64,000 nucleotides of DNA, taken from assembly GCA_016709575.1 (NCBI GenBank), contig JADJMM010000004.1, forward strand, positions 124,001 to 188,000, in the 5' to 3' direction. The notes below the pieces were generated by a model, which worked only from the letters and a program-made list of their open reading frames with translations, was not told the DNA's origin and ran no database searches. The translations under genes were made by a program, and so were the position numbers. Shown one piece after another: positions 1-9,323 of this stretch. Origin of the DNA: Sphingobacteriaceae bacterium. GTDB taxonomy: Bacteria > Bacteroidota > Bacteroidia > B-17B0 > Aurantibacillaceae. How positions within the stretch are numbered: the stretch's first letter is position 1; each line of letters opens with the position of its first letter.

Positions 1-86
1 AATTTTTTAGCGTAAAAAGTCGAAAAAAAGGGGTTTTAATACTTAAAACACTTGAAAATGAGGCTGTTTTACATCGCACTATAAAC

Positions 87-2633
87 ATGGCAAAAAATCT
101 TGTAATTGTTGAGTCACCGGCTAAAGCCAAAACCATTGAAGGGTTTTTGGGTAAGGATTATACGGTTAGATCGAGTTTCGGGCATATTCGCGACTTAGTA
201 AAGAAGGGATATGGAGTGGATATTGAAAATAATTTTACGCCTACTTACGAAGTACAACCAGATAAAGAAAAGGTAATTGCTGAATTAAAAAAATTAAGTA
301 AAGGTGCCGATATGGTTTGGTTAGCGTCCGATGAGGACCGCGAGGGAGAAGCTATTTCTTGGCATTTATCAGAGGCATTAGAATTAAATCCAAAGAAAAC
401 AAAGCGTATTGTTTTTCATGAAATCACTAAAGGTGCGATTGAAAAAGCAATTAAAAATCCACGTAATATAGATATCAATTTAGTAAACGCACAACAAGCA
501 CGTCGTGTGTTAGACAGATTAGTGGGTTTTGAATTGTCACCTATATTATGGCGTAAAGTTCGTCCGAGTTTATCGGCCGGGCGTGTACAGAGTGTAGCGG
601 TACGTTTAATTGTAGAACGCGAAAGAGAAATTCAGAATTTTACATCAACATCAGCATTTAAAGTTTCTGCTTTATTTATTGCAGGAAAATCAACTTTAAA
701 AGCAGAATTAGATAAACGATTCACAACAGAACCTGAAGCGCAAAAGTTTTTAGAAAAATGTAAAGCGGCCGCTTATTCTATCGGAACTTTAGAAACAAAA
801 CCTGCAAAACGTTCTCCTGCTGCTCCATTTACAACTTCAACTTTACAACAAGAAGCTGCCCGTAAATTAGGATTTTCAGTTGCACAAACGATGATGTTAG
901 CGCAACGTTTATACGAAGCAGGAAAGATTACATATATGCGTACTGATAGTGTAAACTTATCAGAAACTGCAATGAATCAGGCTAACGAAGCCATCAATAA
1001 AAATTACGGTAAAAAATATTATCAGCCACGTACATTCAAAACAAAAAGTAAAGGTGCACAAGAGGCTCACGAGGCTATCCGTCCTACCTATATTAATGTA
1101 TTAGAAGTTGAAGGTGAGCGTAACGAAGTTCGTTTATACGATTTAATTTGGAAACGCACTATCGCCTCTCAAATGAGTGATGCTGAATTAGAAAAAACGA
1201 CTGCGAAAATTAGTATTTCTACAACTTCTGAAATTTTTGTAGCACAAGGTGAGGTGTTAAAATTCGATGGTTTCTTAAAAGTGTATTTAGAAAGTAGCGA
1301 TGATGATGAGGAAACAAATGAAGATGAAAATTCATCTATGTTACCTCCATTAACTGTTGGAGATAAATTACAAAGCAAAGAAATTACAGCTACTCAACGT
1401 TTCACACATCATCCTCCACGTTATACTGAGGCAAGCTTAGTAAAGAAATTAGAAGAATTAGGAATTGGTCGTCCTTCAACTTACGCACCAACAATTTCTA
1501 CAGTTCAAAAGCGTAATTACGTTGAGAAAACAGACCGCGAAGGAACGCCAAGAAATTATTCTTTCCTGAGTTTAGCAGCTGGAACAATCAAAAAAGAAAC
1601 AAAAACTGAAAATACCGGTGCAGAGAAATCAAAATTATTCCCAACCGATATTGGTATGGTGGTAAATGATTTCTTATTACAATATTTCCCTGTCATTTTA
1701 GATTTTCATTTCACTGCAAAAGTGGAAGAAGAGTTTGATGAAATTGCTGAAGGCAAATTGAATTGGACTAAAATGCTGAAAGATTTTTACAAACCTTTTC
1801 ATAAAACCGTTGAACAAACTACCGAAAACAGCGAACGCCAAAGTGGTGAACGCGAATTAGGAATTGATCCTGTTAGCGGAAAAAAAGTTATTGTGCGTAT
1901 CGGACGTTTTGGTCCTTTAGCTCAAATTGGTGAAACCAACGAAGAGAAAGGTTTAAAAGCAACATTCGCAGGTTTGCGTAAAGACCAACGAATGGAAACT
2001 ATTACCTTAGAACAAGCACTATTATTATTTAAGATGCCTCGTGTTGTTGGTGAATTTGAAGGGAAAGAAATGAAAGTGGGTATCGGAAGATTTGGTCCTT
2101 ACATTGTACATAATTCTGTATTTACATCATTAACTAAAGAAGACGATCCTTATACTGTTGGTCCTGACCGTTGTATTGAATTGATAAAAGCAAAGCGCGA
2201 AAAAGACTTAGCGAAGATTATAAAATTATTCCCTGAAAATCCTGACTTAAAAGTGTTACAAGGTCGTTGGGGTCCATGCATTACATTGGTAAAAGAATTT
2301 TACAGAATTCCGAAAGATAAAGACCCTGCTAAATTAACATTTGGCGATGTGGTGAATATTATTGGTGGTCCGGATGCATACGAACAAGCTGTGATAAACG
2401 CACATGCTAAGAAAAATAAATTCGGAGCTAAAAAAGGAAAAGGTAAAGCTGAACCAAAAGCTAAAGCAGCAAAAGGAAAAGCAGCAAAAGTTGTAGCTAT
2501 TAAAAAGCCTGCTAAAAAAGCAGCTGCGAAAGCAGTTGTTAAAACCGCAGTTTTCAAAAAAGCAGCTTCTAAAAAAACGACTCCTAAACGCGTTATCAAA
2601 GCCACCCGTAAAAAGGCAGCTAAACGAAAATAA
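87..2633 (+). CDS. topA: DNA topoisomerase I (type IA)
   Basis: Relaxes negatively supercoiled DNA by a transient single-strand break. The 848-residue protein opens with a TOPRIM domain (Glu9; DxDxE at Asp82, Asp84, Glu86). The catalytic tyrosine is about Tyr283 in the TYMRTDS motif, and the GRPSTYAP-type central domain follows. The C-terminal region has no cysteine zinc fingers. It instead carries three short TopA C-terminal repeats (two GRFGP and one GRWGP), then a tail of about 75 residues made almost entirely of Lys and Ala, resembling a histone H1-like DNA-binding tail. The frame is intact throughout. The ATG at 87 gives the usual MAKNLVIVESPAKAKT start. mgtE follows on the same strand but appears to have its own promoter. 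Confidence 0.97.
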   Translation: MAKNLVIVESPAKAKTIEGFLGKDYTVRSSFGHIRDLVKKGYGVDIENNFTPTYEVQPDKEKVIAELKKLSKGADMVWLASDEDREGEAISWHLSEALELNPKKTKRIVFHEITKGAIEKAIKNPRNIDINLVNAQQARRVLDRLVGFELSPILWRKVRPSLSAGRVQSVAVRLIVEREREIQNFTSTSAFKVSALFIAGKSTLKAELDKRFTTEPEAQKFLEKCKAAAYSIGTLETKPAKRSPAAPFTTSTLQQEAARKLGFSVAQTMMLAQRLYEAGKITYMRTDSVNLSETAMNQANEAINKNYGKKYYQPRTFKTKSKGAQEAHEAIRPTYINVLEVEGERNEVRLYDLIWKRTIASQMSDAELEKTTAKISISTTSEIFVAQGEVLKFDGFLKVYLESSDDDEETNEDENSSMLPPLTVGDKLQSKEITATQRFTHHPPRYTEASLVKKLEELGIGRPSTYAPTISTVQKRNYVEKTDREGTPRNYSFLSLAAGTIKKETKTENTGAEKSKLFPTDIGMVVNDFLLQYFPVILDFHFTAKVEEEFDEIAEGKLNWTKMLKDFYKPFHKTVEQTTENSERQSGERELGIDPVSGKKVIVRIGRFGPLAQIGETNEEKGLKATFAGLRKDQRMETITLEQALLLFKMPRVVGEFEGKEMKVGIGRFGPYIVHNSVFTSLTKEDDPYTVGPDRCIELIKAKREKDLAKIIKLFPENPDLKVLQGRWGPCITLVKEFYRIPKDKDPAKLTFGDVVNIIGGPDAYEQAVINAHAKKNKFGAKKGKGKAEPKAKAAKGKAAKVVAIKKPAKKAAAKAVVKTAVFKKAASKKTTPKRVIKATRKKAAKRK

Positions 2634-2647
2634 GGCTTCGCTTATTT
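2628..2647 (+). terminator. weak hairpin at the end of topA
   Basis: A 7-bp A/T-rich stem (AAATAAG with CTTATTT, loop GCTTCG) overlaps the topA stop codon. It is short and has no U-tract, so termination is only a possibility. Confidence 0.3.
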
Positions 2648-2673
2648 AAAACTTACTTTTCTAATTATTTCCC

Positions 2674-2681
2674 TACTTTTG
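2674..2681 (+). promoter_or_regulatory. -7 box of the mgtE promoter
   Basis: TACTTTTG matches the Bacteroidota -7 consensus TAnnTTTG and ends 16 bases before the mgtE ATG, so the predicted 5' leader is only about 10-12 bases. No clear -33 TTTG is visible. Confidence 0.6.
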
Positions 2682-2697
2682 CGTAGCTTATCAGGTT

Positions 2698-4050
2698 ATG
2701 CAATTTGAATTAACAACAGAATACGTTGAGCAAATTAAAGAAGCTATTGTTTCTAAAAACAATACTTTTTTAAAAGAGCACTTACACGAGATGTACGCTG
2801 CTGATATTGCTATTGTAATGAACCAACTTGATATTGAAGAGGTACATTATATTTACGATTTACTGGATGAAGAAATTGCTCCTGATGTATTACTTGAATT
2901 AGAAGAAGATCGCCGCGAAGAATTATTAAGTACGTACTCTACCAAAGAAATTGCCGAACAAATTGATAACATGGATAGCGATGATGCTGCCGACGTTATT
3001 AATGAGTTACCGGAAGAAATTCAGGACGAGGTATTATCGCAGATAGAAGACATTGAACAAGCCAGTGATATTGCCGACCTTTTAAGTTATGAAGAAGGCA
3101 CAGCGGGCTCGCTAATGGCAAAAGAGTTGGTAAGTGTTTATGTTCAGGATACTGTTAGTATTTGTATTGATGCTATCCGCGAACAAACTGATAGTATTGA
3201 TGTGATGTATGCTGTTTATGTGGTAGATGAAAACAGAAAACTGTTGGGAATGCTTTCTCTTAAAAAATTAATTATATCACATCCGCTTACACGCATTGAA
3301 GAAATTTATGTACCCGATGTGCATTTAGCAAAAGTAACTGCAACCAGTGAAGAAGTTTCCGATTTAATGCAGAAGTACGACTTAGTTGTTCTACCGGTTG
3401 TTGATCAATTAGGAAGATTAGTTGGACGGATTACGATTGACGACGTGGTTGACGTGATGCGTGAAGAAGCTGAGAAAGATATTCAAATCATGAGTGGTAT
3501 CACGGATGATGTGGATAGTAATGATAAATTATGGCGTTTATCGAGAGCGCGTATACCATGGTTATTAGTTGGTATGTGTGGAGGTATTGTTGGTTCAAGA
3601 ATTATTGGTTCTTACGAAAATCAAATTCAAATACATCCTGAGATGGCATTTTTCATTCCGCTCATTGGTGCAACCGGAGGAAATGTTGGTGTGCAATCCT
3701 CAGCGATAATTGTTCAAGGTTTAGCAAACAATACTTTATTAGGAGACAAAATTGGTTCTAAATTAATGAAGGAATTAGGTGTGGGAATTATTAACGGAAT
3801 AATTTGCGCCTCTTTAATTTGGGGTTACGCCTTCTTAATTGAAAGTTGGAAATTAGCAGCAACTGTCAGTATTGCTTTATTCACCGTTATTTTATGCGCA
3901 TCGTTTTTAGGAACTTTTGTACCCTTAACTATGAACCGTTTTAAAATAAATCCTGCATTAGCAACCGGTCCTTTTGTTACCACACTAAACGATATTATTG
4001 GTATCACCATTTATTTTTTAGTTGGACGTTTACTTTATCACGCTTTATAA
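2698..4050 (+). CDS. mgtE: magnesium transporter MgtE
   Basis: Inner-membrane Mg2+ channel of 450 residues, the usual family length. The acidic N-domain (about 1-125) is the superhelical Mg2+ sensor. Two CBS domains follow (about 130-255), then a membrane domain of about five helices (about 285-450) containing the conserved GNVGVQSS motif. The family is gated by cytosolic Mg2+ binding between the N and CBS domains. It lies downstream of topA with its own -7 box. The next gene, a lipoprotein, starts on the very next base after the stop and is probably co-transcribed. The frame is intact. Confidence 0.95.
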   Translation: MQFELTTEYVEQIKEAIVSKNNTFLKEHLHEMYAADIAIVMNQLDIEEVHYIYDLLDEEIAPDVLLELEEDRREELLSTYSTKEIAEQIDNMDSDDAADVINELPEEIQDEVLSQIEDIEQASDIADLLSYEEGTAGSLMAKELVSVYVQDTVSICIDAIREQTDSIDVMYAVYVVDENRKLLGMLSLKKLIISHPLTRIEEIYVPDVHLAKVTATSEEVSDLMQKYDLVVLPVVDQLGRLVGRITIDDVVDVMREEAEKDIQIMSGITDDVDSNDKLWRLSRARIPWLLVGMCGGIVGSRIIGSYENQIQIHPEMAFFIPLIGATGGNVGVQSSAIIVQGLANNTLLGDKIGSKLMKELGVGIINGIICASLIWGYAFLIESWKLAATVSIALFTVILCASFLGTFVPLTMNRFKINPALATGPFVTTLNDIIGITIYFLVGRLLYHAL

Positions 4051-4524
4051 TTGAAATTTCTAAAAGCATATTTATTCATCTTTTTCGTTGGCATTTTGTT
4101 TTTCGGATGCAAAAAATATCCTGAAAATAAATTGTGGTTTAAAAATCCTGAGAAGGTTTTTAAAGGTGGAAAAATAACTTCCTTCACCATGAATGGTGTT
4201 GACAGGATGAGCTATTACCGAACGCTTTATAAAAATTTCCCTTATAATTTATACGGAAAACAAATTGAAGATGTTTTTGAAATCCCATTTGAATACAGTT
4301 CTGGAGATAAAGAAATAAAAACAGAATACGGCGAAGGTGGGTTTTCTTTTTCTGAAACCAAACGTGAAATTGAAATCACTTTTAAACCAGTTAATTTTGA
4401 ATCGGGAGCTGAAAGTATTTTTGTTGACCGCTTAAGCTGGAAAATTATGAAGCTAACAAAAGATGGTGTTCTTAAAATTCAAGCCAAGCACGAGTTTAAG
4501 TTGTACGAGATACAATTTAATTAA
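4051..4524 (+). CDS. hypothetical lipoprotein
   Basis: 157 residues. The N-terminal hydrophobic segment ends in a lipobox (FFGC, Cys20), so it should be a lipidated envelope protein. The rest is a hydrophilic, beta-rich domain that I cannot assign to a family. The start is a TTG directly abutting the mgtE stop codon. No ATG lies near the signal peptide, so TTG is either the true start or a miscalled ATG. The abutting arrangement suggests co-transcription with mgtE. It ends 14 bases before the convergent end of the histidine kinase gene. Confidence 0.75.
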   Translation: MKFLKAYLFIFFVGILFFGCKKYPENKLWFKNPEKVFKGGKITSFTMNGVDRMSYYRTLYKNFPYNLYGKQIEDVFEIPFEYSSGDKEIKTEYGEGGFSFSETKREIEITFKPVNFESGAESIFVDRLSWKIMKLTKDGVLKIQAKHEFKLYEIQFN

Positions 4525-4537
4525 TCCACTTTACAAT

Positions 4538-7363
4538 TTAGCTATTACTTAATCGTTTAGCAATTTCGTTCTCAATAAATCGTGTTTGTTCAATCACTTT
4601 TGTAATTAGCAAGTTTCGTTGCTTTGTATTGTCTAATACTTCCACTTGCTGCAATTGATTTAACCAACTTAATAATTCGGCAGAGGCCACCAAACCAAGC
4701 GGGCTCTTCATTTTATGAATTTGCTTTTTTATTCCATCTTTATCTTTTGCCACTTTTAAAGCTTCGAGTTCTTCAATATAAATGGGAAGCTCTGTTATGT
4801 ACAAATTATAAATTTCCAGTAACCCTTCCCTATTATCAACGTACTTTTTTTCTAACTCTTCGAATAAATTAGTGTTGCTGTTATTTTGTTTCAGGACTAC
4901 CTCTTCTAATTTATCCTTACTAAATAATAAGTTATTTATTTTAACGTACAATTCCTCTGCGTTAAATGGTTTTGTTACTACCTCATTCATTCCGCTTTGT
5001 AAACATTTATTTCTATCCGATTCAGACGCATAAGCGGTTAAGGCGATAATTGGAATGTCTTTTTTAGGAGCTTTAAATTTTAAGCGAATATATTGAGTCG
5101 CATCCCAACCGTTCAATACGGGTAATTCAATATCCATTAAAATTAGATCGAAATCGTTATTCATCAATTGCTCAAAACCTTCTACCGCCGATGAAACCAA
5201 AACACATTTTGCATCCCACGATTGTAAAGTACTTAAAATTACTTTTTGGTTAATTTCATTATCTTCAATTACCAAGAATCGTTTATTATTTAATCTTTTC
5301 TCAGAACTAACTCTATGTTTCTTCTCCTTTATATCGTCTTGTCCATATGCAACTTTATACGGAATGCTAAAACTAAATTCACTTCCCTTCCCAACTTTGC
5401 TATCCACACTAATTTTTCCGTTCTGCAATTCAACTAATTGTTTTGTGATAGATAAACCCAAACCTGTACCGCCAAATTTACGACTACCCGCATTCTCTAA
5501 TTGCACAAAACTCTCAAATACAATATTCAATTTTTTACTTGGAATGCCAATACCGGTATCACTTATCATAAAGTTTAACATCTTCTCTTCATCATTTAAA
5601 TAAGTTGCTGTCACATTTACTTTTATCCCACCTTTTATTGTAAACTTTACAGCGTTGCTAATTAAATTAATTAATATCTGCTCTAAACGAATAACATCAC
5701 CAGAATAAAATCCTTTTGCAGACTCCTCAATATTTACTTCATAAGTAATCCCTTTAGTCTGAGCCATTGGTTCCATTAATTCTCTTAGTAAATTCATGGT
5801 TTGTTCAACATTAAAGACGGTGCTTTCGAATTCAATTTTGCCTGCTTTAATTTTAGATAAGTCTAACAAATCATTAATAATTCTTAGCAGATGCTCTGAT
5901 GAATTCTTTATTGTTTCTAATTGCTGTCTTTGTTCATTTGTAATTTTCGAATCCAACAACAAGTTCACCATTCCTTGAATGCCATTCATCGGCGTTCGTA
6001 TTTCGTGACTCGTGTTCGCTAAAAACTGTTCTTGCATAACACGTGCACTATCTGATAGTTCTTTTGCGCGTTTAAAGTTTACTGAATTATTATAAAAAAA
6101 TACAGCAATCAAAATAACCAGGATAGCAACAGTAATTGCGAGATAAGTAGCGATTTTGTTCTTACTTAATTTTTCTTCAATTATTTTTTTTTCCTGATTT
6201 AGAAAAATAATTTCTCTATCCTTAAAGCCAATTTCATACTCCACCTGCAAACGCTCTAAATCTAAAGTTTGTTTTACATTCTTATCTTTATTCTCAATCC
6301 TTATAAAATCTCTGTAAGCATCTAATGCACCGGCATGATTATTTTTTAAAGCATAGAGTTCAGATAAAATCCGGTAATCAGCAGCTAATGGTGTACCGTG
6401 GTATTTTACACCATCATTTATCGCTTGTAAAATACACTTTGTAGCATTCTCGTAATCACCTTTAAATTTATAGGCCATTGCCAAATCTTTATTGATAGCT
6501 TCATTCCAGGACCCAAGTTTAAGTTGATCGTTTAGGGCTGCTGCTTTCTTATAGTAAAAAATAGCGCTATCCATTTGCATGCGCTCAAAATTTGCTTCAC
6601 CTATATTTAAATTATGAACGAGCATCCAATCAGGATGTTTATTTTGTATACAATAATTTACTCCCTGATAACTTAATCGAATAGATTTTTGAATGAAATT
6701 TTCATTTCCGAAATGCGTATAATAATGCATGTAAGCGTTAGCTAAATTCACATACCCATTATTAATTGAATTTCTTATTTTATAATGATTACTCAGATTT
6801 AATGAAGACGTGTAATTTTCAAGGGCCGCTTCAAAATACCGCTTGTTTTTAGTTTTGTCAAACCAATCCATCAACACATGCCCTAAAATATTTTTACAGC
6901 TTATTGTTTGGGTAATATCGTTTCTTTTTTGTCGGGAAAATCTTAAGGCTTTAGTTAAATATTCAACCGATTTAGAATACAGCTCCAAGCGTTTATAAAT
7001 TACGCCAATCGATTGATAGCATAAACTTATCAAACTGGAATCTTTTATGTCGAGCGCAGTACGAAATGCTTTTTGATAGTATTTATACGCGTCTGCAGTT
7101 TTGTTTTTTTCCTCTTGAATGCGTCCTAAAACAATATTACCACGAACAACAGCGGGAAGATATTTTTTATCATAACCATCTTCAATGGCCTTCTCAGCAA
7201 AAAGAGTAGAAGCGTAAATATCCGTTTGACGGTATTTTTCGGCAAGTCTTAAATAATTGATGGCATTAACCGAATCAGGAAGGGCAACAGATTTATTGGC
7301 CTGCGGAAAACATACATTTACAAGAAAAATAAATAACCCTATAAATATAATTTGTTTACGCAT
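4538..7363 (-). CDS. TPR hybrid sensor histidine kinase
   Basis: Membrane sensor kinase with a full phosphorelay in one chain. In order: signal peptide; about 350 residues of periplasmic TPR-type helical repeats; one transmembrane helix near residue 400; a HisKA domain with the H-box histidine in SHEIRTPMNG; an HATPase domain (GTGLGLSI); a receiver domain with the phospho-acceptor Asp in LILMDIELP; and a C-terminal Hpt domain (histidine in QIHKMKSP). I chose the ATG at 7363 (MRKQIIF) because it gives a clean signal peptide; an in-frame TTG at 7381 also exists. It lies just downstream of purA on the same strand, probably by chance. The signal sensed cannot be read from the sequence. Confidence 0.92.
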   Translation of the reverse strand: MRKQIIFIGLFIFLVNVCFPQANKSVALPDSVNAINYLRLAEKYRQTDIYASTLFAEKAIEDGYDKKYLPAVVRGNIVLGRIQEEKNKTADAYKYYQKAFRTALDIKDSSLISLCYQSIGVIYKRLELYSKSVEYLTKALRFSRQKRNDITQTISCKNILGHVLMDWFDKTKNKRYFEAALENYTSSLNLSNHYKIRNSINNGYVNLANAYMHYYTHFGNENFIQKSIRLSYQGVNYCIQNKHPDWMLVHNLNIGEANFERMQMDSAIFYYKKAAALNDQLKLGSWNEAINKDLAMAYKFKGDYENATKCILQAINDGVKYHGTPLAADYRILSELYALKNNHAGALDAYRDFIRIENKDKNVKQTLDLERLQVEYEIGFKDREIIFLNQEKKIIEEKLSKNKIATYLAITVAILVILIAVFFYNNSVNFKRAKELSDSARVMQEQFLANTSHEIRTPMNGIQGMVNLLLDSKITNEQRQQLETIKNSSEHLLRIINDLLDLSKIKAGKIEFESTVFNVEQTMNLLRELMEPMAQTKGITYEVNIEESAKGFYSGDVIRLEQILINLISNAVKFTIKGGIKVNVTATYLNDEEKMLNFMISDTGIGIPSKKLNIVFESFVQLENAGSRKFGGTGLGLSITKQLVELQNGKISVDSKVGKGSEFSFSIPYKVAYGQDDIKEKKHRVSSEKRLNNKRFLVIEDNEINQKVILSTLQSWDAKCVLVSSAVEGFEQLMNNDFDLILMDIELPVLNGWDATQYIRLKFKAPKKDIPIIALTAYASESDRNKCLQSGMNEVVTKPFNAEELYVKINNLLFSKDKLEEVVLKQNNSNTNLFEELEKKYVDNREGLLEIYNLYITELPIYIEELEALKVAKDKDGIKKQIHKMKSPLGLVASAELLSWLNQLQQVEVLDNTKQRNLLITKVIEQTRFIENEIAKRLSNS

Positions 7364-7381
7364 TTCATTCCACAATATCAA

Positions 7382-8649
7382 TTATCGTTTTATGGTTTGC
7401 TTTCTGTCGGGACCAATAGATACAATAGTGATAGGCGTTTTAACCGCGTTTTCGATATACTTAATATAACTCAACAATTCTTTTGGCATTTGTTCTTTTT
7501 CGGTGAACTGAGTTAAATCGCAACCCCAACCTTTTACTTCTTCGTAAACTGGCGTTAAATATTTAGGATCGATATCGTACGGTAAGTAATCAATTACCTT
7601 ACCATTGTAATTATAGTGAGTGCAAATTTTTAAAGTATCAAAATCAGAAAGCACATCTGCTTTCATCATCATTAATTCGGTTACACCATTAATCATGATA
7701 GCATATTTAAGAGCCGGAATATCTAACCAACCTGTGCGGCGTGCACGACCGGTTGTAGAACCGAACTCGCGGCCTATCTGACGAATCTTTTCTCCTACTT
7801 CATCTTCTAATTCAGTCGGGAATGGGCCGCTGCCTACGCGTGTGCAATAAGCTTTAAAAATACCGATTACATTTCCAATACGATTTGGTGCAATACCTAA
7901 TCCACTACAAGCTCCTGAACAAACTGTGTTAGATGAAGTAACAAAAGGATAAGAACCAAAATCAATATCCAATAACGAACCTTGTGCGCCTTCTGCTAAA
8001 ACTTTTTTTCGGCAGCCATAGCGTTGTTTAAGTAATGCTCGCTTTCAATTAACTGTAATTGTTTCAAAGCTTCAATACCTTCAAACCAGGTTGGTTCTAA
8101 TTCCGCCAAATTATATTCGTAATTATGGAACGATAATAATTGTTTATGTTTTTCAACTAAAGCATTATACTTTTCTTTAAAATCATGACGCTCAACATCA
8201 CCAACACGTAAACCATTCCGTCCGGTTTTATCCATGTAAGTTGGACCAATTCCTTTTAAAGTAGAACCAATTTTATTTTTTCCTTTCGATGCCTCACTGG
8301 CTGCATCTAATAAACGATGCGTTGGTAAAATTAAATGTGCGCGTTTTGAAATTAATAATTTCGATTTCACATCAACACCCATTTTCACAAGTGCATCAAT
8401 TTCTTTTTTAAAAATAACAGGATCAATTACTACACCGTTACCAACAATGTTTAAAGCAGTAGGATGGAAAATACCACTGGGAATTGTATGCAACACGTGT
8501 TTAATGCCATTGAACTCTAAAGTGTGACCGGCATTTGGTCCGCCTTGAAAACGTGCAATAATATCGTATTCGGGAGTTAGAACATCAACAATTTTTCCTT
8601 TACCCTCATCGCCCCATTGAAGGCCTAACAGTACATCTGATTTTGACAT
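7382..8649 (-). CDS. purA: adenylosuccinate synthetase (one frameshift)
   Basis: Condenses IMP and aspartate using GTP in the first step of AMP synthesis. The N-terminal part carries the GTP-binding loop (LGLQWGDEGKGK) and the NAGHT region. The C-terminal part has LAEGAQGSLLDIDFGSYPF and the conserved GRARRTGWLD region. The frame breaks near 7992-8000. The coding strand has GCC-G followed by seven A and GTT; eight A would restore EKKVLAEGAQ exactly. Because the enzyme is normally essential and everything else is intact, I read this as a one-base sequencing deletion. An ATG at 8658 is also possible, but MSKSDVLLGLQWGDEG from 8649 matches the family start better. Confidence 0.93.
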
Positions 8650-8780
8650 AGTAATCATTATTAAAGAGGTAAATTTAGCAGTAATAAAGTGGTTTAAGCC
8701 TACCTTTTAATAACTGTTGAAAAGTTATAAACGCATAAGATGAAGCGTTTTTAAGAATGAAAAACTAATTTATTTAGATT

Positions 8781-9257
8781 TTAAAACGAAAGCATTTTTA
8801 TCGCAGTAACTGCAGCTTCATCGCCTTTGTTACCATGCTTTCCACCTGCCCTGTCGATAGCCTGTTGCATAGTATCAGGTGTTAACACACCGAAAATAAC
8901 AGGTTTGTTGTATTTTATATTGAGATTGGTAATGCCATTAGCAACCGCATCACAAATAAAATCGAAATGCCTTGTTTCACCTTGAATAACACATCCTAAT
9001 GCAATAACCGCATCAATATCCGTATCCTGGGCCAAATACTGCGCACCTAAAGTTAATTCGAAACTTCCTGGTACTGTTTTCGAAATAATGTTTTCTGCTT
9101 TAGCACCATGTTTAATTAAGGTATCAAAGGCACCTTTATATAAAGCATGGGTAATTTCATGATTCCATTCCGACCAAACAATACCAAATTTATAAGCTGC
9201 TGCACTTTTTATTTTGCTGCCTTCAAAGTTTGATAAATTTTTATGCTGACTCGACAT
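8781..9257 (-). CDS. ribH: 6,7-dimethyl-8-ribityllumazine synthase
   Basis: Penultimate step of riboflavin synthesis, joining the ribityl-aminopyrimidine to dihydroxybutanone phosphate; the family assembles into icosahedral shells or pentamers. The 158 residues are the usual length. Family motifs visible are FGIVWSEWN near the N-terminus, VPGSFELTLGAQ, ALGCVIQGETRHFDFIC with the catalytic His, and PVIFGVLTPDTMQQAIDRAGGKHGNKG. The frame is intact. It lies downstream of the TPR protein, separated by a hairpin terminator, so its own promoter is unclear. The 131 bases between it and purA hold only weak hairpins. Confidence 0.96.
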   Translation of the reverse strand: MSSQHKNLSNFEGSKIKSAAAYKFGIVWSEWNHEITHALYKGAFDTLIKHGAKAENIISKTVPGSFELTLGAQYLAQDTDIDAVIALGCVIQGETRHFDFICDAVANGITNLNIKYNKPVIFGVLTPDTMQQAIDRAGGKHGNKGDEAAVTAIKMLSF

Positions 9258-9267
9258 GGTTTTCTTT

Positions 9268-9303
9268 TAAACAAATCAGCCCACCTTTTTGGGGCAGGCT
9301 GAT
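9268..9303 (-). terminator. hairpin terminator after the TPR gene
   Basis: On the minus strand the arms at 9303-9293 and 9285-9275 form an 11-bp stem with two G-U wobbles and a 7-base loop, followed by TTTGTTT. On the plus strand the two wobble positions become C-A mismatches, so the hairpin is strand-specific and fits termination of the TPR gene. Confidence 0.65.
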
Positions 9304-9323
9304 AAAGATTTTTGTTGTTTGAA

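Noticed and set aside
2300..2605. Long open frame on the minus strand opposite the end of topA
   Set aside because: It is the complement of the Lys/Ala repeat tail; its protein is low-complexity Ala/Phe with no start context.
7985..8000. Programmed frameshifting or transcriptional slippage on the A-run in purA (and the similar run near 11420)
   Set aside because: The same kind of break occurs in dozens of unrelated genes and in short runs of 2-5 bases, where slippage is not expected. Sequence error explains all cases together.
8729..8750. AAACGC/GCGTTT hairpin between purA and ribH
   Set aside because: Stem of six with a ten-base loop, and the T-run lies on the strand that has no gene ending there.
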